Of a stretch of 64,000 nucleotides of DNA, positions 39,918 to 49,872 are shown piece after piece; the stretch's first letter is position 1; every line of letters begins with the position of its first letter. A program made the position numbers and the translations under genes. The notes under the pieces are model-generated. The model made no database searches and was not told where the DNA came from. It worked only from the letters and a program-made list of their open reading frames with translations. Origin of the DNA: Paludibacter sp. (lineage in GTDB: Bacteria; Bacteroidota; Bacteroidia; Bacteroidales; Paludibacteraceae); contig JAQUYE010000002.1 of NCBI GenBank assembly GCA_028691965.1, positions 17,206 to 81,205 of the forward strand, in the 5' to 3' direction.

Positions 39918-42128
39918 ATGAAAAAAGTGTTATTCTTCTTCTTAATCATACTAACCCATCGCTCCCTGATTGTGGCGCAAACTCCGGTTTACCTGGATGA
40001 AAATCAGCCGATGGAGAAACGCATTGAAGATGCATTATCGAGAATGACATTGGAAGAAAAGGTAGCAATGTGTCATGCTCAATCTAAATTCAGCTCTCCC
40101 GGGGTTCCTCGCTTGGGGATACCTGAGAATTGGATGACTGACGGTCCGCATGGTATACGTCCCGAAGTAGCTTGGGATAAATGGTATCAGGCCGATTGGA
40201 CCAACGATTCCTGTATCGCATTTCCGGCTTTAACTTGTCTTGCCGCTACATGGAACACCGATATGGCATTACTCTATGGAAAATCTATTGGAGAAGAGGC
40301 TCGATATCGCAACAAGAATGTGCTGTTAGGACCCGGGGTGAATATTTATCGTACACCCTTAAACGGACGTAATTTTGAATACATGGGAGAGGATCCTTTT
40401 TTGGCCTCACGGATGGTTGTACCTTATGTTAAAGGAGTGCAGTCGAACGGTGTAGCTGCTTGTGTAAAGCATTTTGCGTTGAATAATCAGGAGACAGAGC
40501 GACACAACATCAACGTTGTTGTAGATGACAGAGCCTTGTATGAGATATATCTACCAGCATTTAAAGCTGCAGTACAGAAAGGAAATGCATGGGCAATCAT
40601 GGGCGCATACAATAAGTATAAGAATCAATGGTGCTGCCATAATCAATATTTGTTGAATGACATTTTAAGAGGAGAGTGGGATTTTGATGGTGTGGTTGTG
40701 TCCGATTGGGGAGGTGTTCATGATACCATGCAAGCCATTTATAATGGATTGGATATGGAATTTGGTACATGGACAGATGGTATGTCAAAGAGCAAAACCG
40801 GAGGATACAATCAGTATTATCTGGCAGATTCTTTTCTGGAGAAGTTGAGGACGGGTCAAGTCCCTGTTTGTGAGCTGGATAAGAAGGTTCGGAATGTGCT
40901 TCGTTTGATTTATCGCACAACGATGAATAGTAAACGACCTTGGGGTGCTTTTGGTACAGAGGAACATGCTTTAGCCGGCCGTAAAATTGCAGCAGAAGGA
41001 ATTGTGTTGTTGAAGAATCAGGATAATGTGTTACCATTAATTACAGAGAAACTAAAAAGAATATTGGTTGTTGGCGACAATGCAGTGAGAATGATGACAG
41101 TAGGTGGAGGCAGTTCTTCACTAAAAGCAAAATATGAAATTTCACCTCTTGATGGAATAAGGAAAAGAGTTGGAGATAATATACAGGTTGTTTATGCAAG
41201 AGGATATAGAGGGCCCGAATTAAAATCATACAATGGTGTGTTGGCCAGACAAATTCCTGATGACCACAGAAGTGACGAAGAGTTACTGAAAGAGGCTTGT
41301 GACGAGGCAAAATTGGCTGATGTTATCATTTTTATCGGAGGTTTGAATAAAGCTGAGAGACAAGACTGTGAGTCACATGACCGACGGGACCTGGGATTGC
41401 CATACAATCAGGATGAACTAATAATCGAACTGTGTAAAGCAAATAAAAATATTGTTTTCGTAAATATTTCGGGAAATGCAGTAGCAATGCCATGGGTGAA
41501 GCAAGTTCCTGCAATATTGCAGGCATGGTATTCAGGTACTGAGGCTGGTAATGCCATTGCATCAATATTATTCGGTGATGTAAATCCTTCGGGAAAATTA
41601 CCTTTTACTTTTTTCGAAAAGCTTGAAGATATTGGTGCGCACAAACTGGGAGATTATCCCGGTATTAATAAGGAACAAACGTATAGGGAAAGTATTTATG
41701 TCGGTTACAGATGGAGTGACAAAGAAAATATCAAGCCGCTGTTTTCTTTCGGCCATGGTTTGAGTTACACAACTTTCGAATACGGAGAAGTAAAAGTTGA
41801 TACATGCGAAATGACAAAAGATGAACAAATAACATTTACTATTGAAATAACGAATACAGGGGAGGAAGATGGATATGAAACAGTTCAATTATACATTTCG
41901 GATAAAAAGTCATCCTTGCCCCGACCAGTTAAAGAATTAAAGGGCTTTAGTAAAGTTTTTTTAAAATCAGGAAGCAGTCAGAGTGTGACTTTCACAATCG
42001 ACAAAGAGTCATTGAGTTATTTTGATGATGTTCAGCATAAATGGATTGCCGAAGCGGGTGAATTTGAAGCTTTAATAGGGAGTTCTTCGACAGATATCCG
42101 ATCTAAAATAAATTTTTATTTACAATAA
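39918..42128 (+). CDS. GH3 beta-glycosidase
   Basis: 'IEDALSRMTLEEKVAMCHA', 'LGPGVNIYRTPLNGRNFEYMGEDP', 'GVVVSDWGGVHD', C-terminal Fn3-like. ATG at 39918 with signal peptide preferred. Confidence 0.95.
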   Translation: MKKVLFFFLIILTHRSLIVAQTPVYLDENQPMEKRIEDALSRMTLEEKVAMCHAQSKFSSPGVPRLGIPENWMTDGPHGIRPEVAWDKWYQADWTNDSCIAFPALTCLAATWNTDMALLYGKSIGEEARYRNKNVLLGPGVNIYRTPLNGRNFEYMGEDPFLASRMVVPYVKGVQSNGVAACVKHFALNNQETERHNINVVVDDRALYEIYLPAFKAAVQKGNAWAIMGAYNKYKNQWCCHNQYLLNDILRGEWDFDGVVVSDWGGVHDTMQAIYNGLDMEFGTWTDGMSKSKTGGYNQYYLADSFLEKLRTGQVPVCELDKKVRNVLRLIYRTTMNSKRPWGAFGTEEHALAGRKIAAEGIVLLKNQDNVLPLITEKLKRILVVGDNAVRMMTVGGGSSSLKAKYEISPLDGIRKRVGDNIQVVYARGYRGPELKSYNGVLARQIPDDHRSDEELLKEACDEAKLADVIIFIGGLNKAERQDCESHDRRDLGLPYNQDELIIELCKANKNIVFVNISGNAVAMPWVKQVPAILQAWYSGTEAGNAIASILFGDVNPSGKLPFTFFEKLEDIGAHKLGDYPGINKEQTYRESIYVGYRWSDKENIKPLFSFGHGLSYTTFEYGEVKVDTCEMTKDEQITFTIEITNTGEEDGYETVQLYISDKKSSLPRPVKELKGFSKVFLKSGSSQSVTFTIDKESLSYFDDVQHKWIAEAGEFEALIGSSSTDIRSKINFYLQ

Positions 42129-42142
42129 ATTTCCAGAATCAA

Positions 42143-44350
42143 ATGAGAAAGTACAAAGCAATTTATTCAGTATTGTTTGTTTTTTTAAGCATGGTTGTCT
42201 TTTCGCAAAACGAGAAAGAAAGTCCTGTATACAAAAACCCGAAACAAGACATAGAGAAACGGGTGGATGACTTGCTTTCCAGAATGACCCTGGAGGAAAA
42301 AGTATACCAGTTGAACCAATATACGCTCGGACGTAATGACAATAAGAACAATATTGAGGAAGTGTTGAAACAAAAACCGGCAGAGTTGGGATCGGTTATC
42401 TACTTCAACAATGATCCGAAACTACGTAACGAAGTGCAACGTCAGGCGATGGAGAAATCGCGTTTGGGTATCCCGATGATATTCGGTTATGATGTGATCC
42501 ATGGTTACAGAACAGTTTATCCAATATCACTGGCGCAGGCCTGTTCGTGGAATCCTGAACTGGTGGAGCAGGCTTGTGCAGTTGCAGCTCAGGAGGCAAG
42601 AATGTCGGGTGTTGACTGGACTTTCTCTCCTATGATCGATGTAGCACGCGATGGACGTTGGGGACGGGTAGCTGAAGGATATGGTGAAGATCCTTATACA
42701 AATGCGGTTTTCTGTGTGGCTTCGGTAAAAGGTTATCAGGGAAAAGACATGTCTGATCCCAAGAAAGTAGCGGCCTGTCTTAAACATTATATTGGTTACG
42801 GAGCTTCGGAGGGTGGACGTGATTATGTTTATACCGAAATATCTGCCCAGTCGCTGTGGGATACCTATATGTTACCTTATGAAGCAGGAGTTAAGGCCGG
42901 AGCAGCGACACTGATGAGTTCTTTCAACGACATAAGCGGAACGCCCGGTACTGCTAATGCATACATCCTGCGCGACATATTAAAGAACCGTTGGAAACAC
43001 GATGGTTTTGTCGTTTCCGATTGGGGAGCCATTCAGCAACTCAGGTCTCAGGGAGTGGCAGGTGATAAAAAGGAAGCTGCACTTAAAGCTTTTACTGCCG
43101 GTGTGGAAATGGACATGATGAATAATTGCTATGATATGCATCTGGCTGAATTGGTAAAGGAAGGAAAAGTACCAATGTCGATGCTCGATGATGCGGTAAA
43201 ACGTGTGTTGCGTGTGAAATTTCGCCTGGGACTTTTTGAAAATCCGTATACTCCGGAAACAGATGAAAAAGAACGTTTCCTCTTGCCCGCCAGTTTGAAG
43301 ATTGCTGAACAACTTGCAGAAGAGTCGCTGGTGTTGCTTAAAAATGAAAATAATACTTTGCCATTGTCGGGTCAAACGAAGATAGCCGTAATAGGACCAT
43401 TGGCAAAAAGCAGGTGGCATTTGCTGGGTTCCTGGGCAGCACATGGAAATACGGATGATGTGATAACGATTTATGATGGACTGGAAACTGAATTGGGAAA
43501 TAACGTTCAACTTTCGTATGCTGAAGGATGCGCATTTGATGGTAATGATACATCAAAATTTGCTGAAGCTCTGGATGCCGCAACAAAATCGGATGTCGTA
43601 ATTCTTTGTCTGGGAGAGAAAAAAGACTGGAGTGGAGAAAATGCATCACGTTCGACTATCGCTTTACCCAAGATCCAGGAGGATTTGGTAATGGAATTGA
43701 AAAAGGCAGGTAAACCGCTTATTTTACTGCTTTCAAGCGGACGTCCACTCGAACTTAACAGATTAGAACCGTTGAGTGATGCCATGGTAGCAATATGGCA
43801 GCCCGGTATTATGACGGGCAAAGCCGTTGCGGGCATACTAAGCGGACGGGTGAATCCATCCGGAAAGTTATCGATGACATTTCCTTACGCTACAGGACAA
43901 ATTCCGGTTTATTACAATGCCCGACAAAGTGCACGAACCCATCAGGGGAACTATCAGGATATACCAACAATTCCTCTTTATGAATTTGCCCATGGCCTGA
44001 GCTATACAAACTATGTGTACAGTGACATAAAGGCTTCTGCAACTACAATAAAACGCGGAGATAAATTGTCGTTTGAGATAGCTGTTACAAATGCAGGAAA
44101 AATGGATGGGAAGGAAACTGTACATTGGTTTATTACTGATCCTGTCTCAACCATATCACGCCCGGTAAAAGAACTGAAGTATTTTGAAAAGAAGTTGCTA
44201 AAAGCCGGAGAAACAAGGGTTTATAGGTTTGAAGTTGATTTGATGCGTGATTTCGCATTTGTGGATAGCACCGGGAAACGATTTTTAGAATCGGGTGATT
44301 ATTATGTGATGGTAAAAGATAAGAAAATAAAAATAGAATTAGTGGATTAG
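42143..44350 (+). CDS. GH3 beta-glycosidase
   Basis: 'VDDLLSRMTLEEKVYQLNQ', 'PMIFGYDVIHGYRTVYP', 'TFSPMIDVARDGRWGRVAEGYGEDP', 'GFVVSDWGAIQQL'. Confidence 0.95.
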   Translation: MRKYKAIYSVLFVFLSMVVFSQNEKESPVYKNPKQDIEKRVDDLLSRMTLEEKVYQLNQYTLGRNDNKNNIEEVLKQKPAELGSVIYFNNDPKLRNEVQRQAMEKSRLGIPMIFGYDVIHGYRTVYPISLAQACSWNPELVEQACAVAAQEARMSGVDWTFSPMIDVARDGRWGRVAEGYGEDPYTNAVFCVASVKGYQGKDMSDPKKVAACLKHYIGYGASEGGRDYVYTEISAQSLWDTYMLPYEAGVKAGAATLMSSFNDISGTPGTANAYILRDILKNRWKHDGFVVSDWGAIQQLRSQGVAGDKKEAALKAFTAGVEMDMMNNCYDMHLAELVKEGKVPMSMLDDAVKRVLRVKFRLGLFENPYTPETDEKERFLLPASLKIAEQLAEESLVLLKNENNTLPLSGQTKIAVIGPLAKSRWHLLGSWAAHGNTDDVITIYDGLETELGNNVQLSYAEGCAFDGNDTSKFAEALDAATKSDVVILCLGEKKDWSGENASRSTIALPKIQEDLVMELKKAGKPLILLLSSGRPLELNRLEPLSDAMVAIWQPGIMTGKAVAGILSGRVNPSGKLSMTFPYATGQIPVYYNARQSARTHQGNYQDIPTIPLYEFAHGLSYTNYVYSDIKASATTIKRGDKLSFEIAVTNAGKMDGKETVHWFITDPVSTISRPVKELKYFEKKLLKAGETRVYRFEVDLMRDFAFVDSTGKRFLESGDYYVMVKDKKIKIELVD

Positions 44351-44386
44351 TGCTCTTTTAAAACAGATTACCTTAAAGATTATAAA

Positions 44387-46405
44387 ATGAACAAGAAAAA
44401 ATTGAAATTGAAACTTTTATCGGTAGTTGCATTCCTGTTACTTAGTTTGAATGGTTATGCTGAAACGATTAAGATTTTAGCCATCGGGAACAGCTTTTCC
44501 GAAGATGCGATTGAGAATTATTTGTATGAATTGGGACAGGCTGATGATGTTACCTTCGTTATAGGTAATATGTATATCGGTGGTTGCAGCCTGGAAACAC
44601 ACTGGAATAATGCCTCCAATAACAGTGCAGCATACGAATACCGTAAAATAGTGAACGGAGTTAAGTCAAAAACGGCAGGTACGAATCTCGAAACAGCCAT
44701 TGCTGATGAGGATTGGGATTATATCACTTTTCAGCAGGTGAGTCAAAATTCCGGTGTGTACTCCAGCTATTTCCCCTATATAACCAATTTGCTGGCTTAT
44801 GTGAAAGAGAAGGCAACTAATCCGAATGTGAAATATGCTTTGCATATGACATGGGCTTATCAACAAAACTCAACTCATTCGGGCTTTGCGAATTACAACA
44901 AGGACCAGATGACTATGTTTAATGGTATCCTTGATGCGGTAAGCCGCTGTGCTACAGCAGAAAATATAAGTATTGTGATTCCTTCAGGAACGGCAATACA
45001 AAATGCTCGCACCAGTTTCATAGGTGATAACCTTTGTCGCGATGGATATCATCTGGATTATGAGATTGGACGCTTCACAGCTGCATGTACATGGTATGAA
45101 AGAATAACCGGAAATGATGTGCTTAGTAATACATATACACCTTCAGGCCTCTCAGATAGAAATGCTGAAGTTGCCAGAAAGGCAGCCCATAGTGCTGTAC
45201 AATATCCATCAAAGGTTACCGATGTGGATGTAGAACTACAACAACCAGATGGGAATTTCTATGCATGGAACCTGACTAATGTGGGTCATAATGGTTTGAA
45301 TAGCGGTGTTCTTGCTTTTCCTGAAAAAAGTATGACACTGGAATGCTGGCTTTATATTGATGATGCAAGTGGTAATAATGCAGCAGGTGTAAATGTCATC
45401 TCAAACAGGCACAACGGAAATCAGGGGTTCTCGCTTAATTTAGCAAACAATAGTGCTACCAGTACCGAGGATGTGAGATTCTTTTTTAAGAATACAAAGA
45501 ACGATGGAACGTATGATCAGGCCTTCGGTATTTACTTGCCTCGTGCGGCATTTTCTAATCAGTGGGGGCACCTTGCTTTTGTAATTTCTTCGGATGAATT
45601 AAAAGCGTATGCCTATCTGAATGGAGAACTATACGAAGTGATTGAAGATATTTTCACAAGTTGGGTTGGCAACAGGTTGACTGATCAGTTGTGGATAGGA
45701 CGCTGGTACTCGAACAGTCCCACCTTTTATGGGAAAATGGCAGATATTCGTGTCTGGAATGTTGCCCGGAGTGCATCTGAAATTGCAGAAAACTACAATC
45801 AACGATTGAAAGGAAACGAAACAGGTCTGAATGTGTATTATAACTTCGACAATTTTGATCAGACTATCATAAATGCTGCAAATCCCGGTACCAATAATGG
45901 ATCTTTGCTACCGGCTACTACCTGGACAACTATGCATTCTTCTGAAGTTCTTTCAGGGATACCTTTAAACCTGGCTATTGTGAACAATATGCTTACATGG
46001 GAAGCCACCGGCGATAGTTGGATGGTTGAGTGTGTTGAAAAAACAAGCGGAAATATTTTGCTGAGTGAACAGGTTGTAACGACCTCATACTCCCTTGAAA
46101 ATATCAATTTGCCGTATGGTGCAGCGTATTTTATCCGTGTGCGAACTTTCAATAATCAGGTGTACTCGGATTGGGCTACTATTGATGTGAGTACGACCGG
46201 ATTAACCGGAGCGCAGACAGATGTAAAGCTTTCTTTTGAAGGTGATTTGCTGGTTGTAAATTCTGATGTTGCCCGTTCGTTCAATTTTTTTGCAGTTGAT
46301 GGGCGTCTGGTTCGTTCGGTAAATCTGATTCCGGGTAGAAACGAAATCAGCGGACTTGCAAGGGGTTTTTACCTGGCTGAAAAGCAAAAGATAGTTGTGA
46401 AATAA
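44387..46405 (+). CDS. DUF4886 (SGNH-like) + LamG/ConA-like domain + T9SS sorting domain protein
   Basis: 'IKILAIGNSFSEDAIENYLYELG', 'WDYITFQQVSQNSG', 'DGYHLDYEIGRFTAACTWY'; LamG 'MTLECWLYIDDASGNN...GFSLNLANN'; tail 'LARGFYLAEKQKIVVK'. Confidence 0.85.
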   Translation: MNKKKLKLKLLSVVAFLLLSLNGYAETIKILAIGNSFSEDAIENYLYELGQADDVTFVIGNMYIGGCSLETHWNNASNNSAAYEYRKIVNGVKSKTAGTNLETAIADEDWDYITFQQVSQNSGVYSSYFPYITNLLAYVKEKATNPNVKYALHMTWAYQQNSTHSGFANYNKDQMTMFNGILDAVSRCATAENISIVIPSGTAIQNARTSFIGDNLCRDGYHLDYEIGRFTAACTWYERITGNDVLSNTYTPSGLSDRNAEVARKAAHSAVQYPSKVTDVDVELQQPDGNFYAWNLTNVGHNGLNSGVLAFPEKSMTLECWLYIDDASGNNAAGVNVISNRHNGNQGFSLNLANNSATSTEDVRFFFKNTKNDGTYDQAFGIYLPRAAFSNQWGHLAFVISSDELKAYAYLNGELYEVIEDIFTSWVGNRLTDQLWIGRWYSNSPTFYGKMADIRVWNVARSASEIAENYNQRLKGNETGLNVYYNFDNFDQTIINAANPGTNNGSLLPATTWTTMHSSEVLSGIPLNLAIVNNMLTWEATGDSWMVECVEKTSGNILLSEQVVTTSYSLENINLPYGAAYFIRVRTFNNQVYSDWATIDVSTTGLTGAQTDVKLSFEGDLLVVNSDVARSFNFFAVDGRLVRSVNLIPGRNEISGLARGFYLAEKQKIVVK

Positions 46406-46459
46406 GTCAGCTATATAATATAAATAACGTGTTAATAATAATTTTTTAATTTAAGTATC

Positions 46460-47740
46460 ATGAAAAAATTTTATGCTTTTAATCGTATGTTATTGTTCGT
46501 TTCAGTAGTGCTTTTATCCTGTGGATTGCATGCTCAAAACAACTTTTATGCCTGGGATATGACCACGGCCCGACCCGGTGCTACAGATGGGATGGCCTGT
46601 GGCGCACTCGGCTTTACAGAAACTGATATTACTATTGAGATGTGGCTCAATATCTCCACTGAGAATTTTACAAGTGGGGTAACAATTGTTTCAACAAGAC
46701 ATGATGGTGTGAAGGGTTTTAGTCTTGATGTTAGTAATGATGGTAGACTCAGAGGTTTTTTTCGTAACGATAATGGTGATAAGTTAAACGGTAGAACTGA
46801 TTTTGTATTTCCGTTTTTCTTTGAAAAAGCAGATATTGTTGATAAATGGGTGCATATCGCGATTGTTTTCTCATCAACAGATAATGTGGCACGCAGTTAC
46901 CTTAACGGGGAAGTTTATCAGGATCTTGTAAAAAGTGAAGACCCCTATTTACCCTATGAAATTGGTTGGATTGGTAATGCTACTGGTGCCATGCGTTTAG
47001 GTTACTGGTACGAAGCAAAAGCAAAATTAAATGCTAAAATTGCAGATTTTCGTATATGGTCTGTGGGACGTACTGATGAGCAAATTAAAGCCAACTATAC
47101 TAAAAACCTGACAGGTACATATGAAGAACATCCCGGATTATATTTGAATTACAGATTTTATACCTACGAAAGAGGCTTAGTTAACGATGCAAACCCGACT
47201 GTTACAACGAACAAAGCCTGGTGTAACCCGGAAACTGATTGGAATACTTATTACAAACGTGAAACCTTGTCGGCCTATCCCGAAAATCTGACTGTGAATG
47301 ACCAGGTTCTTTCCTGGGATACCGGTGTCGGCGAATGGGAAGTTTCTTTTTATAAATCTGCAGATGACACAAATGTTTTTACAGATACCATTTCTACAAA
47401 CCAGATCACAGTAAATGAAATTAATGCGCTAACTACAAATACCAGTTATTATGCGAAAGTAAGGACGCTAAACACTAATGTTTGGTCTGGACAAGTCACT
47501 TCTGAAGCCTTTACTGTATCCAGAGTTTCGACAGGCGTTGATAATGTTGAGAACCAAACTAAACTGAGTGTGAATAATGGTACGTTAATCATACATGCTG
47601 AGTTTCCTCAAACACTTGCAATCTATACTGTTAACGGACAGTTGATTCGTAGTGTCAAAGTCGTTGCGGGTGAAAATACCGTGTCAAACTTATCAAAAGG
47701 GTTGTATCTGGTTAATAATCAGAAAGTAGTTGTCAGATAA
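46460..47740 (+). CDS. LamG/ConA-like domain + T9SS sorting domain protein
   Basis: 'ITIEMWLNISTENFTSGVTIVSTRHDGVKGFSLDVSNDG', 'KIADFRIWSVGRTDEQIKANYTKNLTG', tail 'NLSKGLYLVNNQKVVVR'. Confidence 0.8.
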   Translation: MKKFYAFNRMLLFVSVVLLSCGLHAQNNFYAWDMTTARPGATDGMACGALGFTETDITIEMWLNISTENFTSGVTIVSTRHDGVKGFSLDVSNDGRLRGFFRNDNGDKLNGRTDFVFPFFFEKADIVDKWVHIAIVFSSTDNVARSYLNGEVYQDLVKSEDPYLPYEIGWIGNATGAMRLGYWYEAKAKLNAKIADFRIWSVGRTDEQIKANYTKNLTGTYEEHPGLYLNYRFYTYERGLVNDANPTVTTNKAWCNPETDWNTYYKRETLSAYPENLTVNDQVLSWDTGVGEWEVSFYKSADDTNVFTDTISTNQITVNEINALTTNTSYYAKVRTLNTNVWSGQVTSEAFTVSRVSTGVDNVENQTKLSVNNGTLIIHAEFPQTLAIYTVNGQLIRSVKVVAGENTVSNLSKGLYLVNNQKVVVR

Positions 47741-47762
47741 TTAATTGATCTTTTAAGTGAAT

Positions 47763-47797
47763 TACAATGGGGCAATAGAAAAAAATGCCCCATTGTA
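47763..47797 (+). terminator. Strong intergenic hairpin (weak or no T-run)
   Basis: Perfect 12-bp arms tacaatggggca / tgccccattgta. Confidence 0.5.
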
Positions 47798-47844
47798 CTA
47801 TTCACAGAAATCTCCATCCCCCCACCTTAAGCGTAAAATTACGA

Positions 47845-49815
47845 ATGAAAAAAAATATTACATTTCCATTTTGGCTATTGATCTTCCTGCTTTGTTTTTT
47901 AAACCCGATCAGTGTAAAAGCCGGGAGTGGTGATTTTGGAGCATGGAACTTAACTGCTGATCACAATGGGTTGAATTGCGGTAATATAACTTTTACAGAG
48001 AAAGAGCTTACTGTAGAGTTTTGGATTTACATTGATGAAAAGGATGGAAAAAATATGGATGGCACAGCCATCATAAGTAACAGACATGATGGAAGTCATG
48101 GTTTTACTGTCAGCCTGAATAAAAATGCTAAAAACCAGGATAAGATTGATCTTCGTTTTTGGTTTAAAACGGTTAATGATGCCATCTACGCTTTTTGGAT
48201 ACCCCGTGAAAATTTCTCCGGCAAGTGGAATCATGTGGCTTTTGTCATTTCATCGAAAGATAAAAAAGCATCGGCTTATTTGAATACGGAATTGTATAGT
48301 GTTATCGAAACGATCAACGGAGACTGGAAAGGAAACATCAAATCTGATGGTACTAATGTAGGCAATTTGTGGTTGGCTTCCTGGTATACTGCTCCCAAAT
48401 TCAACGGTAAAATTGCTGATTTCAGGGTGTGGAATACAGCGCGGAGTGTAGATGAAGTTAAGGCAAACTATACAAAATTCCTGACAGGAAACGAATCCGG
48501 CTTGCACAAATATTATACTTTCGACGATGAGGTGTTTGCCCAAAAGCCGGTTAATCTTTTGATAGTAAACGATAGCCTGACATGGACAGCCGAAGGTGAA
48601 GCATGGGAGGTGGAAGTACGTTCACTGGTTGATAACGCTGTTTTAAAATCTGAAATTGTAACAGAAAAATCATTTGCGCTGACAGGTTTAGACGCTAACA
48701 CTGTTGTGTACGTGAGAACCATGAACAACGGATTTTATTCAGCCTGGGCATTTCATTCGGATATCATAAAAGTGGGATGTGTGGGCGATAGTAATACCTA
48801 CGGTGCAGAGGCTACCGACAGGTTAAAATATGCGTGGCCTGTGCAGATACGCGAAATGCTAGGCGATACCTATGAAACCCGGAATTTTGGGGTCAACGGT
48901 GCGCTTATGATGAACCACCTGAATGATGCATGGAAGAATAAAACTGCTTACAGCGGGAATAAAGCTTATGATCCGGATATTATCGTAATCGCTTTAGGAA
49001 CAAATGACTCCAAAGATGGTTATTGGGATGCTGTGAAGTTTAAAAATTCGTACATCGATTTAATTAATGAGTTCAAAAGTTATTCTGCCGACCCTGAAAT
49101 TTATATGGCAACACCGATCAGGGCATATAGCAGTACCTGGTCGATAAACGATCAGACTATACGGGAGCAGGTAATCCCTGCCATGAAGGAAATAGCAAAA
49201 GAAAAGGGACTTACTCTTATTGACTTATATGCTGTGACAACTAATATCGCAAATTTAATGGCATCCGACGGAATTCATCCCGGGGATGAAGGATTGCGGA
49301 TTATGGCACGAAAAATTGCAGACATTATGCAGCTGAAAAAACCGGTAATACAAACAAACAGTAGCACGACTTCGGCCTCTTATGCAGCGTATTATTGGTA
49401 TAAGGACGATGCACTTATACATGATGCAACTACGTATAACTACACGGCAACGGAAGCCGGAATTTACAAAGTTGCCATTCAGCTCACAAGTAAAACTGAT
49501 GATGTTGTTGTATCGGAACCGGTAGAGGTGAACGAGGCGAATACGGTATTATATGCTACCGGCGATTTTCCCTTATCGGTTGATATATTACCGGTATATG
49601 ATGAGTTGAAAGTTGTTTCTTACTTCGACTATATTCAGGTTGCCAAAGGATTAGGTGCAAGTCTGACGCTTTATGATAGTGGCGGAAGATGTTTAAAAAA
49701 ACGGCAACTATCATCAGAATTAGAATTTATACGTATTTCATCGCTACCTAAAGGTGTGTATCTGTGTAAGATCATAAAAGGCGACTCGGTATATATAACC
49801 AAATTACTAAAATAG
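47845..49815 (+). CDS. LamG/ConA-like domain + SGNH/GDSL hydrolase + T9SS sorting domain protein
   Basis: LamG 'LTVEFWIYIDEKDGKNMDGTAIISNRHDGSHGF'; SGNH blocks 'VGCVGDSNTYGAEA', 'IVIALGTNDSKDGYW', 'SDGIHPGDEGLRIMA'; tail 'PKGVYLCKIIKGDSVYITKLLK'. ATG at 47845 preferred over 47785. Confidence 0.87.
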   Translation: MKKNITFPFWLLIFLLCFLNPISVKAGSGDFGAWNLTADHNGLNCGNITFTEKELTVEFWIYIDEKDGKNMDGTAIISNRHDGSHGFTVSLNKNAKNQDKIDLRFWFKTVNDAIYAFWIPRENFSGKWNHVAFVISSKDKKASAYLNTELYSVIETINGDWKGNIKSDGTNVGNLWLASWYTAPKFNGKIADFRVWNTARSVDEVKANYTKFLTGNESGLHKYYTFDDEVFAQKPVNLLIVNDSLTWTAEGEAWEVEVRSLVDNAVLKSEIVTEKSFALTGLDANTVVYVRTMNNGFYSAWAFHSDIIKVGCVGDSNTYGAEATDRLKYAWPVQIREMLGDTYETRNFGVNGALMMNHLNDAWKNKTAYSGNKAYDPDIIVIALGTNDSKDGYWDAVKFKNSYIDLINEFKSYSADPEIYMATPIRAYSSTWSINDQTIREQVIPAMKEIAKEKGLTLIDLYAVTTNIANLMASDGIHPGDEGLRIMARKIADIMQLKKPVIQTNSSTTSASYAAYYWYKDDALIHDATTYNYTATEAGIYKVAIQLTSKTDDVVVSEPVEVNEANTVLYATGDFPLSVDILPVYDELKVVSYFDYIQVAKGLGASLTLYDSGGRCLKKRQLSSELEFIRISSLPKGVYLCKIIKGDSVYITKLLK

Positions 49816-49872
49816 GTCTGAATCTCGTACCGAATCATTCACCTATTCAGGTATAAACATTCAAATAAATAT

